From Pseudomonadota bacterium (GTDB lineage Bacteria; Pseudomonadota; Gammaproteobacteria; Burkholderiales; Burkholderiaceae_E), in NCBI GenBank assembly GCA_023389055.1, contig JAEWFA010000024.1, forward strand, positions 62,001 through 126,000: 64,000 nucleotides of DNA, read 5' to 3'. The position numbers were made by a program, and so were the translations under genes. Below are positions 51,608-61,478 of the stretch, piece after piece. Below the pieces are notes generated by a model. It saw only the letters and a list, made by a program, of their open reading frames with translations. It had not been told where the DNA came from and made no database searches. Every line of letters starts with the position of its first letter. Positions within the stretch are counted from its first letter, which is position 1.

Positions 51608-53355
51608 GGTTCGAGCCTGCGCGCGACGATCTCGATCGACAGGGCACGCTCGAAGGCGCCGTCCGCGGACAGACGGGTGAGGTCGAGCGCCGGGTCGAGC
51701 CGCCATTCGCCCGGCAGCCGCGCGCGCCACTTCGCGATCCGTTCCGGCGAAACCCGATCCTTCTGCAGCCAGCGGCGCAGCGCTGCGATGCGCGGGCGCA
51801 GGGCGACCGGTCGCAGGCCGGATCTCCATTCGGTGCGTCGCGCGCGCGCGTCGGGTCCCTCGCTGATGCGAAAGCCGTAGCTCGAACCGTAGCGCGCGAC
51901 GCCGGCGTGTGCTGCAGCGATCAGCCGGCTTTCGAGTGCACCGGCGTTCTTCCAGGCGAGCGGAAGCGAAGCTGCCTGCCTGACCAGCGAGAGGTCGACG
52001 AGGGGCGTCGCGAAATACCCGTAGCGAATCGACAGACTGTTGTTCACGCCCATCCAGTGATGGCAGCGGAAGAATGGATACACGAGTTCGACCTGCGCGC
52101 GCGTCATCCGCTGCCGCTCCGGGTGATCGGCATCGGGCAGGTCGACGGCGCGCGCGATCGATGCGGCGAGTCGATGCTCATAGCGGCGAAGACCGTCGGT
52201 CCTGCGAAAGACCGCCCGGTCGAAGCCGCGATAGAACGCGCGGACGATATCGATCGGCCGGTACGCGCGGTCGGGCAGATGGAAGAAGTTGCGAAAGATC
52301 TCTCCGCCGCCTCCGTTCAACGCGATGAAGCCGTCGGCGTTCTGCTCGAGGCGAGTGACACGATCGACCCCGCAGTCGTCGATGCCGTCGTTCGGCAGCC
52401 CGTCGAAGAACAAGGCATTGCGAACGAGGCCGTCGGTGTCGCACTCCGGCATCGACGCGCTCATGGCCGACTTGTCGAAGCAACGCAGTGCGATGTTCTC
52501 TCCTGCGGCGATCTCTCGCGCGATCCGAACGTCGTCGCTCGCCTCGGGCCCGTACACGAACAGACGGGGGCGCTCGCGTTTCGCCAGCAACGATGCGACG
52601 ATCAGGCGAGAATCGAAGCCGCCCGACAGCGCTGCGCTCGTCCGACCCGGGAACGCTGCGGTGATCTCGCCGAAGCTCGTCGCCAGTTGCGCGCCGATGC
52701 ATTCCAGCGCGTCGTCGAAAGACGCGTGCCGCTCGGTCGATGCCGGAACGAGCCCCTCGGGAAACCGGGCCACCTCGCATCGCGCGTCCAGATCGACGCC
52801 ATGACCGAGCCGGACCCTGGTCACTCCGACGAAGGGCGTGCTCTCCGAATGCGACGCGCCGAGCAGCACGTATTCGACCGCCCCGGGTTCGTCGACCTCG
52901 CCCGCGTCCGCATATGCACGCGCGGCGAGCCAGCTCGTGCCGAAAAAACTGCCTTGCGCGTTCCGGTAAATCCGCACGAAGCCGAGCGAGTCATTGAGCA
53001 TCCAGCGACCGCGCGCCGTCTCGAGAAAAAGTGCGAAGTTGCCGCGCAATGCCGTCTCGTCGATGCCGCTCGATGCGTCCCGACTCGTCGCCGCATCGGC
53101 GAGAAGCTGCTGCAACGCCGCTGGTCCGAACGCGCCGCGATACCAGAGCGGACCGACCGAGCAGGCGACACCGTGCGCCGTCTGCGCCGTGGTGGACCCT
53201 TGTCCACGCTCGACATTGCTCCACAGCTGCACCGAGCCGCCGCTCCACTGTCGGCGGAACGACGGCACGAAGCCTTGCTGCTCGAACGAGCGCATCGCGC
53301 GCCGCTGCGCCGCTTCGTCTGCGCCGAGCGAAACCGCAAGAGCGCCGATCGTCAT
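51604..53355 (-). CDS. asparagine synthase-like protein lacking the glutaminase cysteine
   Basis: A 583-residue protein with an N-terminal domain that starts MTIGALAVSLGADEAAQ and has no Cys2, and a synthase domain with SGGFDSR at residues 244-250 and FIALNGGGGEIFRNFFHLP as the second loop. RGRWMLNDSLGFVRIYRN resembles the end of the glutaminase domain, so the fold is kept while the glutaminase chemistry is lost. It likely adenylates a carboxylate on a glycan or amino acid for attack by an amine or alcohol. It overlaps its neighbours on both sides by four bases. Confidence 0.78.
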   Translation of the reverse strand: MTIGALAVSLGADEAAQRRAMRSFEQQGFVPSFRRQWSGGSVQLWSNVERGQGSTTAQTAHGVACSVGPLWYRGAFGPAALQQLLADAATSRDASSGIDETALRGNFALFLETARGRWMLNDSLGFVRIYRNAQGSFFGTSWLAARAYADAGEVDEPGAVEYVLLGASHSESTPFVGVTRVRLGHGVDLDARCEVARFPEGLVPASTERHASFDDALECIGAQLATSFGEITAAFPGRTSAALSGGFDSRLIVASLLAKRERPRLFVYGPEASDDVRIAREIAAGENIALRCFDKSAMSASMPECDTDGLVRNALFFDGLPNDGIDDCGVDRVTRLEQNADGFIALNGGGGEIFRNFFHLPDRAYRPIDIVRAFYRGFDRAVFRRTDGLRRYEHRLAASIARAVDLPDADHPERQRMTRAQVELVYPFFRCHHWMGVNNSLSIRYGYFATPLVDLSLVRQAASLPLAWKNAGALESRLIAAAHAGVARYGSSYGFRISEGPDARARRTEWRSGLRPVALRPRIAALRRWLQKDRVSPERIAKWRARLPGEWRLDPALDLTRLSADGAFERALSIEIVARRLEP

Positions 53356-54374
53356 CGAGGCTCGCCTGCGAGACCGGTCCTGCGATTTCGCACTTCGCGG
53401 AGCTCGATCGGAAGCTCCAGACGCCCTCGACCGACCCAGACGTTGTCGGTCAGCGTTGCCTTCATCGGCCCGATGGCGGCGCGCACGAACACTGCGGAGC
53501 CATCGAGCCGATTGACGACGGTGTTTCCCGTCATGTCGAGTTCGTTCACCGGCCAGCGGTAGCCTTCCGCCCCGATCGAAACGATCACCGGATTGCTCGA
53601 TCGAGCCGATTGCTCGATGAGGTTGTCGCGCACCTGCGCGATTCCGCCGTTCGGAAGCTCCAGCTCGTAGCTGGCGTTTCCGTCCCCATCGACGAGGCGG
53701 TTGCCGACGATTTCGTTCTCGCGCGCACGCGACTTCAGCAGGTGCCCGGCGCGTGCGCTGTGCGACCAGCTGTCGCGCACGACGAGGCGGGCGATCAGGC
53801 CGACGTACAGGTTGTGGTACCAGTGCGCGCCGTCGGTCGGGCCGCTGAACTCACAGCGCTCGATGGTCAGACGCGCGTGGGCGTCGTTGCCGGTGAGCAG
53901 GCCCATCTGGTTGTCGAGGAAGCGCGAGTCGCGCACCGTCAACCGACCGCGCTCGAAGCGTATGCCGGCGCCGTTGCCGTCGGGCACGCGTGCACCGACG
54001 AAATCGAAGCCCTCGATCGTGAAATCGCCGTCGCGGATGACCCAGATCGCCTTGCCTTCGGCGTTCGCACCGTCGGCCAGGAGGCGCGCGCGTCCGCCGA
54101 CCGCACGGATCGTGAGCGAAGACTGCAACCACACGGCCACATCGTGCCGATAAGTTCCGGCGTCGACCTCGACGATGTCGCCGTCGCGAGCGATCGAGGC
54201 GGCCTGCGCGATCGTGCGAACGTCGCCGTGCGCTCCGACCCGGATCGTGTTCCCGTCGAGTACGCCGTTCTCCGCGGCACTCGACGCGTGCCATGCGACA
54301 GCTGCCATGGCGAGAGTGACAACGAAACGCAGGGCGATCGGTACAGCGACCGTGCCGCGAAGACGCTGCCTCAC
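53352..54374 (-). CDS. exported right-handed beta-helix protein
   Basis: A 340-residue protein starting at GTG 54374 (overlapping the upstream stop, GTGA), with a signal peptide (VPIALRFVVTLAMAAVAW, cleavage likely after SAA). The mature part is made of short repeated strands of the parallel beta-helix type: TIAQAASIARDGDIVEVDAG, IWVIRDGDFTIEGFDFVGA, GRLTVRDSRFLDNQMGLLTG and NPVIVSIGAEG. Such folds occur in pectate-lyase, alginate epimerase and glycan-binding proteins. It is probably periplasmic and acts on or binds the acidic polysaccharide. Confidence 0.75.
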   Translation of the reverse strand: MRQRLRGTVAVPIALRFVVTLAMAAVAWHASSAAENGVLDGNTIRVGAHGDVRTIAQAASIARDGDIVEVDAGTYRHDVAVWLQSSLTIRAVGGRARLLADGANAEGKAIWVIRDGDFTIEGFDFVGARVPDGNGAGIRFERGRLTVRDSRFLDNQMGLLTGNDAHARLTIERCEFSGPTDGAHWYHNLYVGLIARLVVRDSWSHSARAGHLLKSRARENEIVGNRLVDGDGNASYELELPNGGIAQVRDNLIEQSARSSNPVIVSIGAEGYRWPVNELDMTGNTVVNRLDGSAVFVRAAIGPMKATLTDNVWVGRGRLELPIELREVRNRRTGLAGEPR

Positions 54375-55684
54375 GTCTTGGCCGGACGGCTCGAGTCGAT
54401 GAGCGGCTCGTCGGCGGCGGGGATCGCCCCTTCCGAAGTCGTGCCCGGTTCTGCGAAGACGCCCTTCGCCAACCGGGCCTGACGATAGACGGCGCGATAA
54501 CGCTCGACCGACGCGCGCCACGTTCGTTCGCTTTCGACGAAGGCGCGCGCCCGATCGAGCAGACCTTCGAGTGCACCGAGTCTCGACAGCGCGTCCACCG
54601 CTGCGCCGGCGAGCGAGTCGACGTCGCTGTGACGAAAGAGCAGCCCCGTCTTTCCATGCTCGATCAGCTCGCGGTGCCCGCCGACGTCGGACGCGAGGAC
54701 GAGCCGGCGCTGCGCCATCGCCTCGAGCGGCTTGAGCGGCGTGACCAGTTCGGTGAGTCGCATGGGCTTGCGCGGAAACACGAACACGTCGACCAGCGAC
54801 GAATACAGCGGAACGCGCCCGTGCGGGACCCGCCCCGTGAAGATCACCTTGTCGGCCACTCCGAGTCTTTGCGCCTGCGCGCGCAACGCCGCTTCCTGCG
54901 GACCACCGCCCACGAGCAGCAAGCGCGTGTCCGGGCGCGCGCGGAGGATCGCGGGCATTGCGGCGATCAACAGGTCGAGGCCTTCGTAGCCGTAGAACGA
55001 CCCCATGAAACCGAGGACCTGCCTGCCCCGCAGGTCGTACTCGCCCTCGAGCGCGGGGTTGCGCTCGTGCAGCGGGGGGAACTGCTCGATGTCGACGGCA
55101 TTCGGGATGACCGTGACACGCTTCGCATCGACGCCGCGCCCGGTGATCTCCGATCGAAGTCCTTCGCAGATGCAGGTTACGGCATCGACGCGCAGCAGCA
55201 CATGGGTCTCGAGCGCGCGCGAGAGCCTGTACCGCAAACCGCCCTGCCGCGAGGTTCCATGGTCGACGGCCGCGTCCTCCCACAACGCTCGAACCTCGTA
55301 GACCACTGGAAGACCCAGCTCGCGGCCCGCCCGAAGCGCGGCCAAGCCGTTCAGCGACGGCGAATGTGCATGGACGACGTCGATTCCATCGCTGCGTGCA
55401 ACGGCGACGATGCGCCGGGCGAGCGTGCGTACGACGTCCCACTGGCGAAGGACCGGAAAGCGTGCGAGACCGCCGGGAAACGTGCGATGGAAAACAAGAC
55501 CGTCGACCGTCTCCTTCGAGAGCCGGCTGCTTCCGTGCGCGAAACTTGCATGCTTGGCCGACGTGAGGTGCACGGTATCCCAGCCCAGCACCCGTTGCGC
55601 CCGAATGATCGACCGAGTACGAAATGCATATCCGCTATGAAGCGGAATCGAGTGGTCGAGAACGTGGAGGATCTTCTCGGTCAT
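54371..55684 (-). CDS. glycosyltransferase family 4, exosortase A-associated (TIGR04063-like)
   Basis: A 437-residue GT-B enzyme with the subgroup opening ILHVLDHSIPLHSGYAFRTR and the downstream WDTVHLTSAKH. VDVVHAHSPSLNGLAAL is in the acceptor domain, VLGFMGSFYGYEGLDLLI opens the donor domain, and LTELVTPLKPLEAMAQRRL replaces the usual E-x7-E helix. This is the Daro_2409-type subgroup confined to exosortase A loci. It follows the upstream glycosyltransferase by nine bases. Confidence 0.9.
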   Translation of the reverse strand: MTEKILHVLDHSIPLHSGYAFRTRSIIRAQRVLGWDTVHLTSAKHASFAHGSSRLSKETVDGLVFHRTFPGGLARFPVLRQWDVVRTLARRIVAVARSDGIDVVHAHSPSLNGLAALRAGRELGLPVVYEVRALWEDAAVDHGTSRQGGLRYRLSRALETHVLLRVDAVTCICEGLRSEITGRGVDAKRVTVIPNAVDIEQFPPLHERNPALEGEYDLRGRQVLGFMGSFYGYEGLDLLIAAMPAILRARPDTRLLLVGGGPQEAALRAQAQRLGVADKVIFTGRVPHGRVPLYSSLVDVFVFPRKPMRLTELVTPLKPLEAMAQRRLVLASDVGGHRELIEHGKTGLLFRHSDVDSLAGAAVDALSRLGALEGLLDRARAFVESERTWRASVERYRAVYRQARLAKGVFAEPGTTSEGAIPAADEPLIDSSRPAKT

Positions 55685-55693
55685 CTGCCCGGC

Positions 55694-56929
55694 TCAGCTC
55701 CTTGCCACCGCGAGCATGGCGGGCTCCCCGGGCGTCGTCAACCGGGTGAACTCGTCGACGAGCCGATCCACGCGGTCGTCCCACGCGTGGGAACGTGCGT
55801 AGTCGATGATCGCGCGTCGATCCCAGTCTCGTTGCAGCGCACGATCGCAGGCGGCCGCGAAGGCCTCCGCGTCCCACCAGTCGACCAGTTCCCCCGTATC
55901 CGGTTCCCGCACAACTTCGGCATTGCCGCCGACGCGCGTGGTCACCACCGGCAGCCCGCAGGCCATTGCCTCGAGGAATACGTTGGCCCAGCCCTCGAAC
56001 TCGGTGGCGAGCACGAAAACGTCCGCCGCGCCGTAGAACCACCGCAACTCGTCCTGCGGACGTGTTCCGCAGAAACGCACTGCCTCGACAACACCGCAGG
56101 CTCGCGCCTGCGCCTCGAGCGAGGCGCGGAGATCACCCTGGGTCGCCCCGCCGCCGACGATCAGATAGACGAGACCGGGATGCCGCTCTCGCAGACGTGG
56201 CAGCAGCGGCACCACGCGCTGGAACCCCTTGCTTTCGATCAGATTCCCCACGCCGATCAGCACCGGCGCATCCGGCGCAAGTCCCAGTCGACGACGCGCT
56301 TCGACCCGATCCACCGGAGCAAAACGTTCCGTGTCGACCCCGTTGCCGATAACCTCGACCTTCGACGATGCCACGCCGAGCCTTTGCGCGACATTGCGCG
56401 CAAGCGCCTGCGAGACGGCGAAGAGCTTCGCCGCGCTCTGCATCGCCTCGCGCAGACCCTTCTCCCGCGAGGTGCCGATCAGCCACTCGTCCTTGCTGCC
56501 GCGGATGGTGATCGTCGCGGGAAGCCCGAGCCGCTTCGCGATGCGGGTCGCTGCCCAACCATCGGGATACAGGAAATGCGCGTCGATTGCAGTTGCACGA
56601 AAATCGCGGTGAACGCGGCGCACGCAGCCCTCGGTGCACAAGGCCATCAGCCGGCCGTCGAAGCGCTTGCCGATGCCGGGCAACGACAGCCAACGCGGGC
56701 GATACACGTCGATGCCGTCCATCTTCTCGTGACGCTCCGCCATCGGCCGGAACGTGGGCCGAAAAAGGCGGATCAGCGCGTCGAACGGCGACCAGGCCTG
56801 CGGCGCGACGACGACGATCGGCAATCGTCGGGCGACGCGGAACATTCGCTCGCGGATGAAGGTGCCGGCAGTGGGCGCGGCATCGCTGGGAAACAGACTC
56901 GAATAGACGATCAGGCGCGGTTCGATCAC
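55694..56929 (-). CDS. glycosyltransferase family 4
   Basis: About 411 residues with LIVYSSLFPSDAAPTAGTFI at the start, HFLYPDGWAATRIAKRLGLP and ITIRGSKDEWL in the acceptor domain, PVLIGVGNLIESKGFQRVV opening the donor domain, and ATEFEGWANVFLEAMACGLP with the E-x7-E motif. The GTG at 56929 gives the family N-terminus; a GTG at 57031 would add 34 mostly Arg residues. It is the first exopolysaccharide gene of the long minus-strand array, so the promoter is probably in the 132 bases between it and parE, although none is clear. Confidence 0.82.
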   Translation of the reverse strand: MIEPRLIVYSSLFPSDAAPTAGTFIRERMFRVARRLPIVVVAPQAWSPFDALIRLFRPTFRPMAERHEKMDGIDVYRPRWLSLPGIGKRFDGRLMALCTEGCVRRVHRDFRATAIDAHFLYPDGWAATRIAKRLGLPATITIRGSKDEWLIGTSREKGLREAMQSAAKLFAVSQALARNVAQRLGVASSKVEVIGNGVDTERFAPVDRVEARRRLGLAPDAPVLIGVGNLIESKGFQRVVPLLPRLRERHPGLVYLIVGGGATQGDLRASLEAQARACGVVEAVRFCGTRPQDELRWFYGAADVFVLATEFEGWANVFLEAMACGLPVVTTRVGGNAEVVREPDTGELVDWWDAEAFAAACDRALQRDWDRRAIIDYARSHAWDDRVDRLVDEFTRLTTPGEPAMLAVARS

Positions 56930-57061
56930 GGAACGACCACAGGCGCAGGCGCTTCGCGCCCCGGTGCGACGAATGGTAGCGATTCTTCGCCGTCCCCTGT
57001 CGGGCCACCTGGCGAACTTGTGCACGATCACAGGAGATCGCCGAGCGCACGGGCGGCGGCG

Positions 57062-57388
57062 TCAGTTCGAGCCGAACTCGTCCCCCAGGATCCCAAGGGT
57101 GTCCTGACGCTCACCCAGTAGCCGGGCCACGTCCAGATGGTCACTTCGCTCGAAATAGCACCACAACAGCGGAAACTTCCCCACCCGCCACGTCCGCAGC
57201 CCGGGTATTCCCAGCAGCTTTCCGAGCCTCGGAGATCCCAGGCCCGGTTCGAGTTCGACCTGATCGAGTGCGTGGTTGGTGGCCTTGGCCACCTTCATCG
57301 CCAGGCGGGTGCCGCCTTCCTTTCGGTAGTACCGGACCTCGCCTTGCTGGTCGCGCAGCGCCTGCGGACGCAGAACCGCCGGCTTCAA
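57062..57388 (-). CDS. parE: ParE/RelE-type toxin
   Basis: A 108-residue protein with the RelE/ParE pattern: AVLRPQALRDQQGEVRYY near the N-terminus, then GSPRLGKLLGIPGLRTWRVG and FPLLWCYFERSDHLDVARLL. The ATG at 57388 overlaps the antitoxin stop (ATGA). ParE toxins inhibit gyrase; RelE relatives cleave mRNA. The partner type favours ParE. The pair separates the exopolysaccharide operon from the carbon-metabolism genes. Confidence 0.82.
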   Translation of the reverse strand: MKPAVLRPQALRDQQGEVRYYRKEGGTRLAMKVAKATNHALDQVELEPGLGSPRLGKLLGIPGLRTWRVGKFPLLWCYFERSDHLDVARLLGERQDTLGILGDEFGSN

Positions 57389-57636
57389 TCGATCTCGCCG
57401 CGAGCGATCGCCAGCAGTTCTCTCTCGTCGGCCTTGGTGCGACGCCGACCGGGCCCGGATGCCAGCCCTTCTTCGATGAGATCGCGCAGCCGCTTCCTGG
57501 CCTGCTCTTCCTGGTCGCGCCGGACCAGGTCGCGGATGTATTCGCTGGTGTTGCCGTAGTTGCCGGCGGCGACCCGGTTGTCGATGTACTCACGCATCGA
57601 CGCGGGCAGAGCGAAGCTCATGGTTTGGCGACTCAT
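57385..57636 (-). CDS. parD: ParD-type ribbon-helix-helix antitoxin
   Basis: An 83-residue protein: MSRQTMSFALPASMREYIDN is the ribbon-helix-helix N-terminus and GNTSEYIRDLVRRDQEEQAR the second helix, both characteristic of ParD/CopG antitoxins. The C-terminal tail would bind the toxin. A perfect palindrome lies 19 bases upstream of the start and is the likely operator. Confidence 0.87.
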   Translation of the reverse strand: MSRQTMSFALPASMREYIDNRVAAGNYGNTSEYIRDLVRRDQEEQARKRLRDLIEEGLASGPGRRRTKADERELLAIARGEID

Positions 57637-57654
57637 GCCAGAATCCTGGGCTGA

Positions 57655-57671
57655 TTGACAACAGTTGTCAA
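57655..57671. promoter_or_regulatory. palindromic operator upstream of parD
   Basis: TTGACAACAGTTGTCAA, a perfect 8+8-base inverted repeat around one central base. It includes a consensus -35 hexamer (TTGACA) on either strand. Its place just before the ribbon-helix-helix antitoxin gene fits an autoregulatory binding site, possibly one that also overlaps the promoter. Confidence 0.6.
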
Positions 57672-57830
57672 CTCTTCGAGACGGCACTCTCGCAGGCAGC
57701 GCCAGTATGCGCAATTGCCTGCGAAACGGCGCTTCGCTCGCGGTCAGACCCCACTACCGGAGCCACGTCTCCCGAGCTTCTCCGCATGCCTGTCTAGACT
57801 GGACCGCATCGCTTCGCCCAGGAGCGCCCC

Positions 57831-59228
57831 ATGCCCTCCTTCCGCGCCGACGCCTTCGTCTTCTTCGGCGCCACCGGCGACCTCGCCCACAAGAAGATCT
57901 TTCCCGCGCTAGCTGCCCTCGTTCGCGCCGGCCGCCTGGAAATGCCGATCGTCGGCGTCGCCCGCTCGCCGCTGTCGATCGACGATTTCCGAGCCCGTGC
58001 CCGCGCGAGCCTCGAAGCCAGCGGCCCGGTCGACGAGGCCTCCTGGCAGCGCCTGTCCAGCCAGTTGCGCTACATCGACGGCAACTACCGCGACCCGAAG
58101 ACCTACGCGAAGCTGCGCGCCGAACTCGGCTACGCCGCGCACCCGCTCCACTACCTCGCCATCCCCCCGTCGATGTTCGAAACGGTGCTCGACGGCCTGG
58201 CGCAGGCCGGCTGCACCGACGGCGCGAGCGTCATCGTCGAGAAGCCCTTCGGCCGCGACGTCGAATCCGCGCGCGAGCTGAACCGCACGCTGCACGCCCA
58301 CTTCCCCGAGTCCTCGGTCTTTCGCATCGACCACTACCTCGGCAAGGAGGCAGTACAGAACCTGCTGTACTTCCGCTTCGCGAATTCCTTCGTCGAGCCG
58401 CTGTGGAACCGCACGCACATCGCGTCGGTACAGATCACGATGGCCGAGGCCTTCGGCGTGCACGGACGCGGCGCGTTCTACGACGGGGTGGGCGCGGTGC
58501 GCGACGTCGTGCAGAACCACCTGCTGCAGGTCGTGTCGCTGCTCGCGATGGACGCACCGGTGGGCAGCGACGCCGAGTCGATGCGCTCGGAGAAGCTGCG
58601 GCTGTTTCGGGCGATGCGCCCGCTCGATCCGTCGCAGGTCGTGCGGGGACAGTTCGATGGCTATCGCGAGGTCGACGGCGTGGCCCCGGACTCCGACGTC
58701 GAGACCTTCGTCGCGCTACGGTTGCAGATCGAGACCTGGCGCTGGGCGGGCGTGCCCTTCTACCTCCGCGCCGGCAAGCGCCTGCCGGTGACGGCCACCG
58801 AGGTCTTCGTCGATCTGAAGACGCCGCCGCTGGCGCTCTTCGATCCCGTCTCGGGGGGGCACTCGAACTACTTCCGTTTCCAGCTCAGCCCCGAGGTGAT
58901 CGTCTCGATTGGCGCGCGCGCGAAGAAGCCGGGCGAGGCGATGACGGGTGAAGACGTCGAGCTCGTCGCCACCTGCTGTCCGGAGAACGGCGGGCGCAGC
59001 GCCTACGAGCGGCTGATCGGCGATGCGTTGCGCGGCGACTCGTCGCTCTTCACGCGCGACGACACGGTCGAAGCGGCCTGGCGGGTGGTGGAACCCGCTT
59101 TGCACGACTCGCAGCCGGTGCTGCCTTATGAACCCGGCAGTTGGGGCCCGACGCAGGCGGCGAAGATCGTCGCCGGCGACGAAGGCTGGCACGACCCGCA
59201 CCCGCGCGAAGGAGCAACGAACCGATGA
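57831..59228 (+). CDS. zwf: glucose-6-phosphate 1-dehydrogenase
   Basis: A 465-residue enzyme converting glucose 6-phosphate to 6-phosphogluconolactone with NAD(P). [18 protein letters not shown] binds the nucleotide, [10 protein letters not shown] is conserved, and [10 protein letters not shown] is the active-site signature with the catalytic histidine. [10 protein letters not shown] lies near the C-terminus. The length is near the family norm. The stop overlaps the transketolase start by four bases (ATGA), so the two are one transcription unit. Confidence 0.97.
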   Translation: MPSFRADAFVFFGATGDLAHKKIFPALAALVRAGRLEMPIVGVARSPLSIDDFRARARASLEASGPVDEASWQRLSSQLRYIDGNYRDPKTYAKLRAELGYAAHPLHYLAIPPSMFETVLDGLAQAGCTDGASVIVEKPFGRDVESARELNRTLHAHFPESSVFRIDHYLGKEAVQNLLYFRFANSFVEPLWNRTHIASVQITMAEAFGVHGRGAFYDGVGAVRDVVQNHLLQVVSLLAMDAPVGSDAESMRSEKLRLFRAMRPLDPSQVVRGQFDGYREVDGVAPDSDVETFVALRLQIETWRWAGVPFYLRAGKRLPVTATEVFVDLKTPPLALFDPVSGGHSNYFRFQLSPEVIVSIGARAKKPGEAMTGEDVELVATCCPENGGRSAYERLIGDALRGDSSLFTRDDTVEAAWRVVEPALHDSQPVLPYEPGSWGPTQAAKIVAGDEGWHDPHPREGATNR

Positions 59229-61312
59229 CCTCCGCCTCTCCTCGTTCTGATCCTCGACCTTTCGACGACCTCGATCGCCGCTGCGTCGACACGCTGCGCT
59301 TCCTGTCGATGGACATGGTGCAGAAGGCAGACAGCGGCCACCCGGGGCTGCCGCTGGGCGCCGCGCCGATGGCGTGGGCGCTGTGGAGCCGGTTCCTGCG
59401 CCATGCACCCACGGAGCCGCACTGGGCCGATCGCGACCGCTTCGTGCTGTCCGCCGGACACGGCTCGGCGCTGCTGTATTCGCTGCTCTTTCTCACCGGC
59501 TACGACCTGTCGCTCGACGATCTGAAGCAGTTCCGCCAATGGGGCAGCCGCACGCCGGGGCATCCGGAGCGCGGCCATACGCCGGGCGTCGAGATCACTA
59601 CCGGCCCGCTCGGGCAGGGCCTGTCGAACGCCGTCGGAATGGCGATCGCCGAAGCGCAGCTCGCCGCGCGCTACGACCGTCCGGGGCATGCGATCGTCGA
59701 CCACCGCACCTTCGTCATCGCCAGCGACGGCGACCTGATGGAAGGCGTCGCCTCGGAAGCAGCATCGCTCGCCGGGCATCTGAAGCTCGGCAAGCTCGTC
59801 GTGCTCTACGACGACAACGAGGTGACGCTGGCCGCCGGCACACCGATCACCTTCAGCGAGGATCGCGCGGCGCGTTTCGCCGCCTACGGCTGGCAGACGC
59901 AGACGGTGGACGACGGCAACGATCTGGCGGCGATCGGCGCGGCGATAGCACGCGCTTGCGACGAGCGGGAACGCCCGTCGCTAGTCCTCGTGCGCACGCA
60001 CATCGGCTACGGGTCGCCCGAGCAGGACAGCTACAAGGCGCACGGCTCGCCGCTCGGCGAGAAGGACGTCGCGGCCACCAAGCGTGCTCTCGGCTGGCCC
60101 GAGTCGCCGCCGTTCCTGGTGCCCGACGACGTGCGCGAACGCGCGCGCGAGGCGATCGATCGGGGACGACGTCTCGTCGATGAATGGAAGGCGCGCCTGG
60201 AGGCTTACCGCATCGCGCTGCCCGAGGAGGCCGACGAGTTCGAGCAGCGCATGCGCGGCGAGTTGCCGCACGGATGGGACACCTCGATTCCGTCGTTCGC
60301 GCCCGATCCGAAAGGCATCGCCACGCGCGTGGCCGGCGGCAAGGTGGCCAACGAGATCGCCACGCACCTGCCCGCGCTGACGGGAGGCTCCGCCGACCTC
60401 GATCCTTCGACGTACACCGCCCTGAAGGGGCTGGGTGAGTTCAATCCCCCGCCGCCCGCGCCGCCCGCGGCGCAGGACCAGCCCAACGGCCCCTGGAGCT
60501 ATGCCGGGCGCAACCTGCATTTCGGCGTGCGCGAGCACGCGATGGGCGCGATCCTCAACGGCCTGGCCGCGCACGGCGGCATGCTGCCCTTCGGCGCGAC
60601 CTTTCTCACGTTCTCCGACTACATGCGTCCGTCGATCCGCCTGGCGGCTTTGATGGGCCTGCAGGTCGTTTACGTCTTCACCCACGACAGCATCGCGTTG
60701 GGCGAGGACGGACCGACGCACCAGCCGGTGGAGCAGATCGCCAGCCTGCGCGCGGTGCCGAACCTGGACGTGATCCGGCCCTGCGACGCGAACGAAACGG
60801 CAGCGGCCTGGCGCGTGGCGATCGAGACGCGCGATCGGCCGACGGCGCTGGTGCTGACGCGGCAGAAGGTGCCGACGCTGGACCGGTCGGTGGTGGCGCC
60901 GGCCGAGGGGCTGCGGCGCGGGGCGTACGTGCTGAAGGACTTCGGGCGATCGGGCGACGCGGCGCCGGCGCTGATCCTGATCGCGACCGGGAGCGAAGTG
61001 TCGCTGGCGTTGCAGGCGGCGGAGAAGCTTGCGACGGATGGGACTGTCGTGCGCGTCGTTTCGATGCCGTGCTGGGAGTTGTTCGAGGCGCAGGACGAGG
61101 CGTATCGCGAGTCGGTGCTGCCACGCAGCGTCCGCGCACGGGTGGCGATCGAAGCTGCGTCGCCGATGGGGTGGGAGCGCTGGGTCGGCGATGCAGGCGC
61201 CGTGATCGGCGTCGACCGGTTCGGCGCGTCGGCGCCGGGCGACGAGGTGATGCGGCGCTACGGGTTCGATGTGGCGAACGTCGTCGAGCGAGCGCGGCGG
61301 TGCATGGGGTGA
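59225..61312 (+). CDS. tkt: transketolase
   Basis: A 695-residue thiamine-diphosphate enzyme moving two-carbon units between sugar phosphates. [20 protein letters not shown] is the N-terminal signature, [20 protein letters not shown] binds thiamine diphosphate and metal, and [20 protein letters not shown] is the second signature with the catalytic histidines. It follows zwf directly, pairing the oxidative and non-oxidative pentose-phosphate pathway. The 166 bases after it hold only a short tandem repeat. Confidence 0.97.
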   Translation: MTSASPRSDPRPFDDLDRRCVDTLRFLSMDMVQKADSGHPGLPLGAAPMAWALWSRFLRHAPTEPHWADRDRFVLSAGHGSALLYSLLFLTGYDLSLDDLKQFRQWGSRTPGHPERGHTPGVEITTGPLGQGLSNAVGMAIAEAQLAARYDRPGHAIVDHRTFVIASDGDLMEGVASEAASLAGHLKLGKLVVLYDDNEVTLAAGTPITFSEDRAARFAAYGWQTQTVDDGNDLAAIGAAIARACDERERPSLVLVRTHIGYGSPEQDSYKAHGSPLGEKDVAATKRALGWPESPPFLVPDDVRERAREAIDRGRRLVDEWKARLEAYRIALPEEADEFEQRMRGELPHGWDTSIPSFAPDPKGIATRVAGGKVANEIATHLPALTGGSADLDPSTYTALKGLGEFNPPPPAPPAAQDQPNGPWSYAGRNLHFGVREHAMGAILNGLAAHGGMLPFGATFLTFSDYMRPSIRLAALMGLQVVYVFTHDSIALGEDGPTHQPVEQIASLRAVPNLDVIRPCDANETAAAWRVAIETRDRPTALVLTRQKVPTLDRSVVAPAEGLRRGAYVLKDFGRSGDAAPALILIATGSEVSLALQAAEKLATDGTVVRVVSMPCWELFEAQDEAYRESVLPRSVRARVAIEAASPMGWERWVGDAGAVIGVDRFGASAPGDEVMRRYGFDVANVVERARRCMG

Positions 61313-61389
61313 TCCTCGTTCACATCCTTCGCCGCACGGCGGCGACGAAGTCGAGCAGGTCGACCAGACGATTGCGCACGATGTCCGCA

Positions 61390-61426
61390 CGTCGGCTCGA
61401 CTCGTCGGCTCGACGCGTCGGCTACG
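61390..61426. repeat. 13-base tandem repeat, nearly three units
   Basis: CGTCGGCTCGACT, CGTCGGCTCGACG and a partial CGTCGGCTACG in tandem between tkt and a toxin gene. Function unknown; it may simply be slippage-derived sequence. Confidence 0.5.
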
Positions 61427-61478
61427 TTCTACCGGCATCATCCGCCGGACTTGCACCGGCTCGTTCACTCGAGCTATT

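Noticed and set aside
54629..57121. An 830-codon open frame on the plus strand
   Set aside because: It lies opposite two clear GT4 genes with conserved motifs, and its product is Arg/His-rich without domain features; it is a high-G+C antisense artefact.
61329..61345. Seven-base-pair hairpin after tkt as a terminator
   Set aside because: It has a three-base loop but no T-run, and such stems are frequent in this G+C-rich sequence.
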